From positions 1 through 27,991 of the forward strand of contig JAIBHM010000004.1 in the NCBI GenBank assembly GCA_020028535.1: a stretch of 27,991 nt of DNA. The letters run 5' to 3'. Below are positions 6,930 through 14,075 of the stretch, one piece after another. The stretch comes from Armatimonadota bacterium (GTDB lineage Bacteria; Sysuimicrobiota; Sysuimicrobiia; Sysuimicrobiales; Kaftiobacteriaceae). Made by a program: the position numbers and the translations under genes. How positions within the stretch are numbered: the first letter of the stretch is position 1; every line of letters begins with the position of its first letter. The notes below the pieces were generated by a model. That model was not told the origin of the DNA. It saw nothing but the letters and a program-made list of their open reading frames with translations, and searched no databases.

Positions 6930-7703
6930 ATGGAACCGATCCTGCGCGGGGAAGACCTGCACCTGAGCTTCCATGGTATCCACGCGATTCAGGGCGTCGA
7001 CGTCGACGTGGCACCGGACGAGATCTTTGGGATCATCGGGCCCAACGGGGCCGGGAAGACCAGCGTACTCAACTGTATCAATGGGTTCTACCATCCGCAG
7101 CGGGGCCGCATCATCTTCGAAGGACAGGACATCTCGCGCATGCCGCCGCACACCCGCGCGCACCTGGGTATCGCCCGGACCTTTCAGAATATTGCGCTGT
7201 ACCCGGGCATGACGGTGCTCGACAACATCATGACGGGACGCGTCATCCGCATGCGGTCCGGGGTGCTGGCCTGCGGCGTGTATCGAGGGCCCGCGGAGCG
7301 GGAACAGGTTCGCCACCGCCGCATCGTGGAGGAGATCATCGACTTCCTCGAAATCGAGTTTGCGCGAGATCACCGGGTGGCCGACTTAGCCTACGGCATC
7401 CAGAAAAAGGTCGAGCTCGGCCGGGCGCTGGCGATGGACCCGAAGCTTCTCATTCTCGATGAGCCGATGGCGGGGATGAGTATGGACGAGAAAGCCGACA
7501 TGGCCCGCTATGTCCTCGAATTGAAAGAGGTGCGCCGCCTGCCCATGATCTTGATCGAGCACGATATGGGCGTGGTCATGGATCTGTGCGACCGCATCAT
7601 GGTCATGGACTACGGTCGAAAAATCGCCGAGGGATCCCCGGCGGAAGTGCAGCGCAATCCCGACGTGATCCGGGCCTACATCGGCGAGGCCGTCCCGGTC
7701 TGA
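6930..7703 (+). CDS. livG: Branched-chain-amino-acid-type ABC transporter ATP-binding protein LivG
   Basis: Cytoplasmic ATPase of a HAAT/Liv importer. Walker A is GPNGAGKTS. The Q-loop region is ARTFQNIALYPGMTVLDN, the signature is AYGIQKKVELGRAL (LivG proteins use YGxQ in place of LSGGQ), Walker B is LLILDEPMAGM and the switch His is in LIEHDM. I chose the ATG at 6930 because the product (257 aa, beginning MEPILRGEDLHLSFHG) matches the usual LivG length and start. An in-frame ATG at 6879 adds 17 residues with no family resemblance. Neither start has a strong ribosome site. It is one base from the acyl-CoA ligase gene. Confidence 0.93.
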   Translation: MEPILRGEDLHLSFHGIHAIQGVDVDVAPDEIFGIIGPNGAGKTSVLNCINGFYHPQRGRIIFEGQDISRMPPHTRAHLGIARTFQNIALYPGMTVLDNIMTGRVIRMRSGVLACGVYRGPAEREQVRHRRIVEEIIDFLEIEFARDHRVADLAYGIQKKVELGRALAMDPKLLILDEPMAGMSMDEKADMARYVLELKEVRRLPMILIEHDMGVVMDLCDRIMVMDYGRKIAEGSPAEVQRNPDVIRAYIGEAVPV

Positions 7704-7704
7704 C

Positions 7705-9657
7705 ATGGCCCAGGCCGTCCTCGAACGCCCCGCGACCCGGTCTCCCGCGCTCGAACTTCGGCGGGGACTGGACACGTTGCCGAAACTCCTGCGCGCCAAC
7801 GCCGTTCGATTCGGCGATCGGGTCGCGTTTCGGGAGAAAGACCTCGGCATCTGGCAGCGCATCAGCTGGCGCAAATACCTGGACCATGCCCGCGCGTTCG
7901 GCCTGGGCCTCCTGGAGCTCGGCTTTCGCCGCGGCCAGGTCCTGGCCGTCGTCGGGGACAACCGGCCCGAGCTCTTCTACGCTGCCATGGGCGTTCAGGG
8001 GATAGGCGGGATCTCATACGGACTCTATCAGGACAGTCTGCCCGAGCAGCTGTCGCAGCTCATCGACTTTTCAGAAGCACGCATCGTCTTTTGCGAGGAC
8101 CAGGAGCAGGTGGACAAGATCCTGGATACCGAGTCCATGCTTCCCCGGGTCGAGCGTATCGTCGTCGAGGACCGCCGCGGGATGTGGCGGTATCGGCATC
8201 CGAAGCTGATCAGCTTCGCCGAGGTAGAGGCTCTGGGCAGGGAGGCACACGGACGTGACGCCCGGAGGTTCGAGACTGAGGTAGATCGCGGGCGGTCCGA
8301 GGACGTCGCGATTTTCTGCCAGACCTCGGGCACGACCGCGCTGCCGAAACTGGCAATGCTCTCGCACGCCAACCTGATCAGGCAGGGGATGAGCTTCCAC
8401 ACCGCGGAGCCCCACATCGCCGGGCGTGACGAGTTTGTCAGCTATCTACCCTTCGCGTGGATCGGGGAGCAGATGTTCTCAACGTCACTCCACCAGCTGC
8501 TGGGTTTCACGGTGAACTTCCCCGAGGAACCGGAGACCGCGCAGCGCGACTTTCGGGAGATCGCCCCGCACTTCACGTTTGCACCGGCGCGCATCTACGA
8601 AGGGCTGCATACCGACGTGACGGTTCGCATCATGGACTCCGGTTGGCTGCGGCGCAAGATCTACGATTGGGGACTGGCCCTGGGGGGCCGGATCGTGGAA
8701 CGCCGCACGGGCGGAAGATCCGTGCCGTGGTGGATGCGGGCCCAGCGCTGGCTGGCCCACTGGCTGGTGTACCGGCCGCTGCTCGACAAGATCGGCTTCA
8801 AACGCCTGCGGGTCGCGTGGAACGGCGGATCGCCCCTGGGGCCGGATTACTTCAAGTTCTTCCACTCGCTTGGTGTCAACCTCAAGCAGATCTACGGACA
8901 GACGGAGATGGCCGGCATCTCCTGCGTTCACCGCGACGGCGCGGTGCACTTCTGGACGATGGGATATCCGATCGCCAACACCGACCTGAAGGTGACCGAC
9001 GACGGTGAGATCGTCAGCCGCAGCCCGGCGCTGTTCCTGGGCTACTTCAAGAATCCCGAGGCGACGGCCAAGGCGCTGCGGGACGGCTGGCTATACTCCG
9101 GCGATTACGGCACGCTGGATCCCACCGGCGACGTGATCATGTTCGACCGGATGTCGGACGTTGTGACACTGGCCGACGGGACGCGCATGAGCCCGTGGGT
9201 CGTGGAGGCGATGCTAAAGTTCACCCCGTATGTCCAGGAGGCGATGGTGGTGTGCGGCCCCGACCGCCGCACGCTTGCCGCCATCCTGAGCATCGAGATG
9301 CACAGCGCCGGCAAGTGGGCCGAGGATCGCGGTATTGCCTACACATCCTATGCCGACCTTTCCCAGAAGCCCGAGATCCTGGGACTGCTGGAAGGGACTG
9401 TGCGCGACGTGAACACACGCCTCCGGCCGGAATGGCGGATCCGGCGCTTCGTGTCGCTGTTTAAGGAGTTTCACCCGGACGACGACGAGCTCACCCGCAC
9501 CCGCAAGCTCCGCCGGGGATTCATCAACGAGCGCTATCACGATCTCATCGAGGCCCTGTGCTCCACCGGCTCCTCCTACGATGCGGTCTTCACGGTGCGC
9601 TACGAGGACGGCCGTACGGGACAGATCCGCACGACGCTGGCCATCAAGAACGTCTAG
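7705..9657 (+). CDS. AMP-dependent acyl-CoA ligase (long-chain acyl-CoA synthetase-like)
   Basis: A 650-aa ANL-superfamily ligase that should form acyl-AMP and then acyl-CoA. The phosphate loop is TSGTTALPKLAMLSHANL, differing from the usual TSGTTG-x-PKG by Ala and Leu. Further motifs: AWIGEQMF, FTFAPARIYEG, NGGSPLGPDYFKFFHSLG, IYGQTEMAG, and YSGDYGTLDPTGDVIMFDRM with the ribose-binding Asp. The product is longer than a typical 4-coumarate ligase and resembles LACS proteins in the C-terminal third. It sits inside the liv operon between livG and livH with 1- and 7-bp gaps, so import and activation of the substrate are probably linked. The substrate (fatty, aromatic or branched acid) cannot be told. 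Confidence 0.9.
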   Translation: MAQAVLERPATRSPALELRRGLDTLPKLLRANAVRFGDRVAFREKDLGIWQRISWRKYLDHARAFGLGLLELGFRRGQVLAVVGDNRPELFYAAMGVQGIGGISYGLYQDSLPEQLSQLIDFSEARIVFCEDQEQVDKILDTESMLPRVERIVVEDRRGMWRYRHPKLISFAEVEALGREAHGRDARRFETEVDRGRSEDVAIFCQTSGTTALPKLAMLSHANLIRQGMSFHTAEPHIAGRDEFVSYLPFAWIGEQMFSTSLHQLLGFTVNFPEEPETAQRDFREIAPHFTFAPARIYEGLHTDVTVRIMDSGWLRRKIYDWGLALGGRIVERRTGGRSVPWWMRAQRWLAHWLVYRPLLDKIGFKRLRVAWNGGSPLGPDYFKFFHSLGVNLKQIYGQTEMAGISCVHRDGAVHFWTMGYPIANTDLKVTDDGEIVSRSPALFLGYFKNPEATAKALRDGWLYSGDYGTLDPTGDVIMFDRMSDVVTLADGTRMSPWVVEAMLKFTPYVQEAMVVCGPDRRTLAAILSIEMHSAGKWAEDRGIAYTSYADLSQKPEILGLLEGTVRDVNTRLRPEWRIRRFVSLFKEFHPDDDELTRTRKLRRGFINERYHDLIEALCSTGSSYDAVFTVRYEDGRTGQIRTTLAIKNV

Positions 9658-9664
9658 CAAGGTC

Positions 9665-10546
9665 ATGGCAGAGTTCATCGCGAGCGGTCTGGTCAATGGC
9701 CTCGCCGTCGGGAGCATCTACGCTCTGATCGCGCTGGGCTTCGCCCTGCTGTACAAATCCACGAAGATCCTCAACCTGGCGCACGGCGAGCTCGTGCTCT
9801 TCGGCGGATACCTGGCGATCGCGCTTGCTCACCTGATGCCGTTTCCTTTAGCCGTGCTGCTCACGCTGATCGCGGCGGCGCTGCTCGGCTTTGCCGTGGA
9901 GCGGGCCATCATGCGCCCCCTCTTTGGCCAGCCGGTCCTCTCGGTGATTATCGTCACCCTGGCCCTGGGCTATATCGTGCGCGGGGCGATGGTCGGCCTC
10001 TGGGGCGGCGACACCCGGCAGTTCCCCACGGTGCTTCCCACGGGGGTCGTGACGATCGGAGGGCTGGCAATCCAGCGAGTCGGCATCTACAGCGCCGCCA
10101 CCGCGCTCGCGCTGCTGGTCATCTTCTGGCTCTTCTTCCGCTACTCGTTGGTGGGCATCGCGATGCGCGCCGCGGCCGGGGAGCAGCTGACCGCCAGCAC
10201 GCTCGGTGTGAGCCTCCGCCGCGTGTTCGCCTACGCCTGGGCGTTTGCCGCGATCTCGGCGGCAGTCGGCGGCATCCTGCTCGGCCTGTGGCTCGGCGTC
10301 AACTTCGCGCTCGGCTTCGTCGGGCTGAAGGCGCTCGCCGCCGTCATTCTGGGCGGACTGGACAGCATTCCCGGTGCGATCCTCGGGGGCTTTACCATCG
10401 GCGTCCTGGAGACCACGGTGGGAGGGTACATCGACGCCCACATCATCTATGGCTTCAAAGACATCGTGGCGTTCGTGATCATCCTGCTCGTGCTGGTGGT
10501 CAAGCCGTACGGCCTGTTTGGAACGGAACACATCGAGCGGCTGTAG
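9665..10546 (+). CDS. livH: Branched-chain-amino-acid-type ABC transporter permease LivH
   Basis: A 293-aa inner-membrane permease with about eight hydrophobic segments. The N-terminal GLAVGSIYALIALGFALLYK and the following LNLAHGELVLFGGY are hallmark LivH motifs. The cytoplasmic coupling loop near GIAMRAAAGEQLTASTLG contacts the ATPase. The ATG at 9665 is preceded by AAGG. Longer readings from 9581 overlap the ligase and are not conserved. It pairs with LivM as a heterodimer and is followed by livM after 17 bp. Confidence 0.96.
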   Translation: MAEFIASGLVNGLAVGSIYALIALGFALLYKSTKILNLAHGELVLFGGYLAIALAHLMPFPLAVLLTLIAAALLGFAVERAIMRPLFGQPVLSVIIVTLALGYIVRGAMVGLWGGDTRQFPTVLPTGVVTIGGLAIQRVGIYSAATALALLVIFWLFFRYSLVGIAMRAAAGEQLTASTLGVSLRRVFAYAWAFAAISAAVGGILLGLWLGVNFALGFVGLKALAAVILGGLDSIPGAILGGFTIGVLETTVGGYIDAHIIYGFKDIVAFVIILLVLVVKPYGLFGTEHIERL

Positions 10547-10563
10547 AGGAGCGACGAGCTTCG

Positions 10564-11607
10564 ATGGCGGTCCGGCCGGCCGGAGATTTCAAAATCACCT
10601 ACCCGCAGGATATGGCCCTGCTGGATACGGCCTTCAACCGGTGGGGATTCCTGCTGCTGGTGGGGGCTCTTGTCCTTGCCCCTGCCTGGCTTGGGAACTA
10701 CATCTTCCTGCTCACGACCATCGGCGTATTCGCGATAGGCGCGACGGGGCTGGCCCTCCTTACCGGCTTCACAGGGCAGATCTCGCTGGGGCACGCGGCA
10801 TTCATGGCGATCGGCGCGTACGCGTCGGCCCTGCTGACCGGAGGGTGGGGATTGCCGTTCCTACTGAGTTTACCGCTGGCGGGGATCATCGCGTTTCTGT
10901 TCGGCGCGGCCGTGGCGCTGCCGTCGCTGCGGATCAAGGGGCTCTATCTCGCCATTGCCACGCTGGCCTTCCAGTTCCTCACCGAGTACACGATCATCCA
11001 TGCCGCCGGGCAGGGATTGGGGGCCATCTCAGTGCGCGCCCCGCGCATCGGTCCCTGGGTGATGCGCAGCGAGGTCCAATTTTACTACGTGTTGCTGGCA
11101 GTGTGGTTGGCCAGCGGGATCTTCGCGGCCAACCTGGTGCGCTCGCGCATTGGGCTCGCCCTCATGGCCGTTCGCGACCGCGACTACGCCGCGCAGGTCA
11201 TGGGGATCAACCTGCTCTACTACAAAGCCCTCGCGTTTGGGCTGTCCGCGTTCTACGCCGGCATCGCCGGCAGCCTGTGGGCGCACTACAACCGTGTGAT
11301 CACCATCGAGCACTTCACGCTCGTGACCTCGATTGACTACGTGGCGATGATCGTGATGGGCGGGTTGACCAGCGTTTGGGGACCCCATCTCGGCGCGGCG
11401 TTCGTGACGGCGCTGTCGCAGGGCTTGAGAATCATCGCCCCGCTGGTGATCACCGTGCTGCCGGCGTTCGCCAAGATCGCCACGCCGCTGCGGGAGATCG
11501 TCTTCGGCTCCATCCTGATCGCGCTGCTGATCTGGGAGCCCGGCGGGCTGGCGACGTTGCTCCGCAAGCTGAAGCGCTATGTGGATCTCTGGCCCTTCAG
11601 CTACTGA
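10564..11607 (+). CDS. livM: Branched-chain-amino-acid-type ABC transporter permease LivM
   Basis: A 347-aa membrane permease. The central TGFTGQISLGHAAFMAIGAY and LPSLRIKGLYLAIATLAFQF are diagnostic for LivM, as is the coupling loop LALMAVRDRDYAAQVMGIN. About ten hydrophobic helices are visible. The ATG at 10564 has GAGGAG eleven bases upstream. In most liv operons livF follows directly. Here the next plus-strand gene is unrelated, and livF and livK lie about 6.5 kb away on the other strand. The 3' end overlaps the convergent DUF421 relic by 11 bp. Confidence 0.96.
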   Translation: MAVRPAGDFKITYPQDMALLDTAFNRWGFLLLVGALVLAPAWLGNYIFLLTTIGVFAIGATGLALLTGFTGQISLGHAAFMAIGAYASALLTGGWGLPFLLSLPLAGIIAFLFGAAVALPSLRIKGLYLAIATLAFQFLTEYTIIHAAGQGLGAISVRAPRIGPWVMRSEVQFYYVLLAVWLASGIFAANLVRSRIGLALMAVRDRDYAAQVMGINLLYYKALAFGLSAFYAGIAGSLWAHYNRVITIEHFTLVTSIDYVAMIVMGGLTSVWGPHLGAAFVTALSQGLRIIAPLVITVLPAFAKIATPLREIVFGSILIALLIWEPGGLATLLRKLKRYVDLWPFSY

Positions 11608-12000
11608 GCCTCCCCATCATCGGAAGATCACTCTTTTTAAGGGGCTGCGCGGCCGGCACCGGCAGCACCGAGACCTCGCCGCTGCATTCCAGGACCGCCT
11701 GCTGCACGTCTTCAAGCCGTTCGACGTGCTCCATCCGCAGGGCCGTCATCAATTCGCTCTCATGCATGAGCTCCCGCCGGAGCGCCCGGCGGTCAATTTG
11801 GCCGTCTCGAATCAACACCACCGGCGTGCCGGCGGTAAGGCGCTCGACGACAGCAGATCGAGAGCCAAGGAAGGCGTTCAGGATGTGCAGGAGCATGAAC
11901 GAGCCGATCGCGGTGACGCCTTGTCCACCACGTCGCCGACCAGCAACGCCACCAGCAGGTCGAACGCGGTGAAGGAGCCGACGCTTCGTTTGCCTGACAC
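11597..12000 (-). pseudogene. DUF421 (YetF-like) membrane protein relic
   Basis: The intact part (from about 11920 to 11597) encodes the DUF421 C-terminus: GVTAIGSFMLLHILNAFLGS, then TAGTPVVLIRDGQIDRRAL, LRMEHVERLEDVQQAVLE and EVSVLPV. Just upstream, in another frame, 12000-11911 reads VSGKRSVGSFTAFDLLVALL followed by VGDVVDKA, which is the preceding part of the same family. About 15 residues that usually join these blocks are absent, and the frame changes at the join. The first membrane segments (roughly 60 residues) are missing altogether and a strong hairpin occupies that position. The gene is therefore truncated and frameshifted. Confidence 0.75.
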
Positions 12001-12009
12001 CCTGATGGT

Positions 12010-12033
12010 GTGGGCGGCTCTGCGGCCGCCCAC
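12010..12033. other. Perfect 9-bp hairpin at the broken end of the DUF421 relic
   Basis: Arms GTGGGCGGC (12010-12018) and GCCGCCCAC (12025-12033) close a six-base loop. It has no adjacent T-run on either strand. It may terminate or protect the transcript of the 25-aa membrane ORF, or it may mark the breakpoint of the relic. Confidence 0.5.
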
Positions 12034-12065
12034 GGGGCTGCACTGCGATGTGTCGCGTATCCGTC

Positions 12066-12143
12066 TTACTTCAGCACGATGAGCAGGACCACGATCACGG
12101 TAATGAGTGTGGACAGGCCGAGGTACATTTTCTGGCTATTCAT
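12066..12143 (-). CDS. 25-residue single-span membrane micro-protein
   Basis: ORF of 25 codons plus TAA. After a polar start MNSQKMYLGL comes a hydrophobic stretch STLITVIVVLLIVL ending in a single Lys, which would make one transmembrane helix. Its ATG overlaps the end of the SRPBCC gene (start at 12143, upstream stop at 12136-12138), a sign of translational coupling. It is not homologous to anything I can name. Coding status rests on the coupled start and the membrane-like composition. Confidence 0.55.
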   Translation of the reverse strand: MNSQKMYLGLSTLITVIVVLLIVLK

Positions 12144-12627
12144 TGCTCTTCCGGCCCGCCGGCTCGGTCACCCGGCCTTCTTCAATCCGTCCACGCCAGG
12201 CGCCGGTCTCACGGCCGCGACTCTCGATGAACTCCTTGAATCGCTGGAGATCCCCCTCCACCCGCTTCGACACAATGCCGAGCCAGTCGCCGGTCTTCTC
12301 GACCGCCCCTTCCGGCTCGTACTCAATGGTCAGCAGGATCTTCGTGGCATCCGGCCCCAGCGGCTGGAACGTCACGATCCCCGCGTTTTGAGTACCCGAG
12401 GTGCTGCGCCAGGCGATGCGGCGATCGGGGATCTGCTCCGTGATCTCAGCTTCCCACGTCTCGTCCTTCCCGAGGATCTCCGCGTGCCAGGTCAGGCGCC
12501 CCTCGTCCAGCTGCCGGACGCTCTTCACGCCCTCCATAAACATGGGGAACTCCTCGAACTGCGTCCACTGATTGTACGCGACGTGCACGGGCACGTTGAC
12601 GTCGATTTCCTTCTCCAATCGAGCCAT
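12136..12627 (-). CDS. SRPBCC (START-like/polyketide cyclase-type) protein
   Basis: A 163-aa helix-grip-fold protein. It opens EKEIDVNVPVHVAYNQWTQF, continues FPMFMEGVKSVRQLDE and ITEQIPDRRIAWRSTSG, and ends with an amphipathic helix VSKRVEGDLQRFKEFIE, the pattern of the cyclase/dehydrase family COG5637. Such proteins bind hydrophobic ligands in a cavity; no ligand is known for this group. ATG 12627 is preferred because GGAGG lies eight bases upstream. A GTG at 12642 would put the ribosome site inside the gene. The C-terminal tail is charged. Confidence 0.85.
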   Translation of the reverse strand: MARLEKEIDVNVPVHVAYNQWTQFEEFPMFMEGVKSVRQLDEGRLTWHAEILGKDETWEAEITEQIPDRRIAWRSTSGTQNAGIVTFQPLGPDATKILLTIEYEPEGAVEKTGDWLGIVSKRVEGDLQRFKEFIESRGRETGAWRGRIEEGRVTEPAGRKSNE

Positions 12628-12653
12628 GGTCACACCCTCCACGAAAAGAAACA

Positions 12654-12680
12654 GTGCGTGGGCCGGTCGTCCGGCCGCAC
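12654..12680 (-). terminator. Hairpin with T-rich tail upstream of the SRPBCC gene
   Basis: Minus strand: GTGCG and CGCAC outer arms and GCCGG/CCGGC inner arms around a four-base loop, followed by TGTTTCTTTT. It would end transcription of the two micro-ORFs upstream, or attenuate readthrough into the SRPBCC gene. Confidence 0.6.
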
Positions 12681-12688
12681 GGTTTGTC

Positions 12689-12805
12689 TCAGGGCCAGAT
12701 CACGATCCCGGCGAACTTGTGCGCGAGCGTCACGACGCACACGCTGACCAGGACGGCCCAGGGCAGATGCTTCAGGTCGTCCGCCCAGTACGGCTTCGGC
12801 GTCAT
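12689..12805 (-). CDS. 38-residue membrane micro-protein
   Basis: 38 codons plus TGA. The polar start MTPKPYWADDLKHLP is followed by a hydrophobic helix AVLVSVCVVTLAHKFAGIVI and a WP end. The ATG overlaps the stop of the 24-aa ORF as ATGA, and the GA-rich run inside that ORF is the only likely ribosome site. No family recognised. Confidence 0.5.
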   Translation of the reverse strand: MTPKPYWADDLKHLPWAVLVSVCVVTLAHKFAGIVIWP

Positions 12806-12876
12806 GAATGGCGTGCAGGTTCCTTCTCCTCCTCTTCCTCGTCCAGCGTCGTGGTGAGCTGCGCGGATGTCTTCAT
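12802..12876 (-). CDS. 24-residue acidic micro-ORF
   Basis: Encodes 24 residues with a run of Glu (DEEEEEKE). It overlaps the 38-aa ORF by ATGA. The purine-rich codons of the Glu run may mainly serve as ribosome-binding sequence for the downstream ORF, so this could be a leader peptide rather than a functional protein. Nothing else supports it. Confidence 0.3.
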   Translation of the reverse strand: MKTSAQLTTTLDEEEEEKEPARHS

Positions 12877-12981
12877 GTCACTGCGCTTTTTTCCCCGGAG
12901 GCTTTCAACGAAACAGTGGACCTTCGAAGCACAAAAACCGGGGCCGGGATGCCTGAGCGATTCAACTGAGTCATGGAAGGC

Positions 12982-12987
12982 TATAAT
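12982..12987 (+). promoter_or_regulatory. -10 element of the GT4/glucosidase operon
   Basis: A perfect TATAAT lies about 40 bp before the GT4 start codon. Upstream the best -35 is a poor TTCAAC (12961-12966) at a 15-bp spacing, so the promoter may need an activator or another contact. GAGG (13016-13019) is the ribosome site nine bases before ATG 13029. Confidence 0.6.
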
Positions 12988-13028
12988 AGTAGAAGGTTCC
13001 CCTCTGTTCTGGAGCGAGGCAGAGTATT

Positions 13029-14072
13029 ATGCGGATTGCCCAGATAGCCCCCCTGTATGAAAGCGTTCCGCCCAGGCTGTACGGCGGCACAGAGCGCGTC
13101 GTCTACAACCTGACCGAGGAGCTCGTCCGGCGCGGCCACGATGTCGTCCTCTTCGCGAGCGGCGACAGCGAGACGAGCGCCGAGCTTGTGCCGTGCTGCG
13201 AGCGGGGCCTCCGCCTGGACGGCTCAGTAACGGACTTTCATGCCTACACGATGATTCAGCTGGCGATGGCCTACGAGCGCGCGGAGGGATTCGACCTCAT
13301 CCACAACCACGTGGACTATTTCGCGTTCCCGTTCGCGCGTCTCACCCGCACACCCACGCTGACCACGATGCATGGACGGCTGGACCTGCCGGAAGTGCGG
13401 CGGGTCAATCATGTCTTCCGCGAGCACCCCCTGATCTCGATCAGCGACGCCCAACGCACGGACCTGCCCGATGCCAACTGGATTTCCACGGTGCACAATG
13501 GGATCGATCCAGGCCAGTTCACGTTCCGCAAGGAGCCGGGCAAGTACCTGGCCTTCCTGGGACGTATTTCGGTCGAGAAGCGGCCGGACCGCGCCATCGA
13601 CATCGCTCGCGCCGTGGGAATGCCACTGCGCGTCGCCGCGAAAATCGATCCGGCCGACCGTGACTACTACGAGCACGCCATCCGGCCGCTGATGGACAAC
13701 GACCTGGTTGAGTTCGTGGGGGAGATCGACGAGGAGCAGAAGGACGCCTTCCTGGGCAACGCGTTCGCCTACCTCTTCCCCATCGATTGGCCCGAGCCGT
13801 TCGGGATCACCATGATCGAGGCGATGGCGACGGGCACCCCTGTGATCGCCATGAATTGCGGCTCCGTGCCTGAAGTGGTCAGAGACGGGGTCACTGGCTT
13901 TATCTGCCGCGACGTGGGCGAGATGATCGCCTCGGTCAGGCGCATCTCCGAGATCTCCCGCGAGGCGTGCCGCCTGCACGTGGAGAAGCACTTCTCCCGG
14001 GCGGATATGGCCAAGAAGTACGAGCAGGCATACCAGCGAGTCCTGCGACATCGCGTGGCCGTGCCCGCCTAG
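13029..14072 (+). CDS. Family 4 glycosyltransferase
   Basis: A 347-aa retaining GT-B glycosyltransferase. The N-terminal domain begins MRIAQIAPLYESVPP and has the acceptor-side loop LYGGTERVVYNLTEELVRRG, then DLIHNHVDYF. The C-terminal nucleotide-sugar domain has YLAFLGRISVEKRPDRAI and EPFGITMIEAMATGTPVIA, with the two Glu of the E-x7-E motif. It is three bases from a debranching-type glucosidase gene. GT4/glucosidase pairs of this kind recur in bacterial genomes and suggest making and trimming of a storage or compatible-solute glycoside. Donor and acceptor are unknown. Confidence 0.93.
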   Translation: MRIAQIAPLYESVPPRLYGGTERVVYNLTEELVRRGHDVVLFASGDSETSAELVPCCERGLRLDGSVTDFHAYTMIQLAMAYERAEGFDLIHNHVDYFAFPFARLTRTPTLTTMHGRLDLPEVRRVNHVFREHPLISISDAQRTDLPDANWISTVHNGIDPGQFTFRKEPGKYLAFLGRISVEKRPDRAIDIARAVGMPLRVAAKIDPADRDYYEHAIRPLMDNDLVEFVGEIDEEQKDAFLGNAFAYLFPIDWPEPFGITMIEAMATGTPVIAMNCGSVPEVVRDGVTGFICRDVGEMIASVRRISEISREACRLHVEKHFSRADMAKKYEQAYQRVLRHRVAVPA

Positions 14073-14075
14073 ACG

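Noticed and set aside
6840..7373. Extended N-terminus of the PaaK-like protein (592 residues)
   Set aside because: The extra residues are antisense to livG and unlike any ligase; the ATG at 6837-6839 gives the family length.
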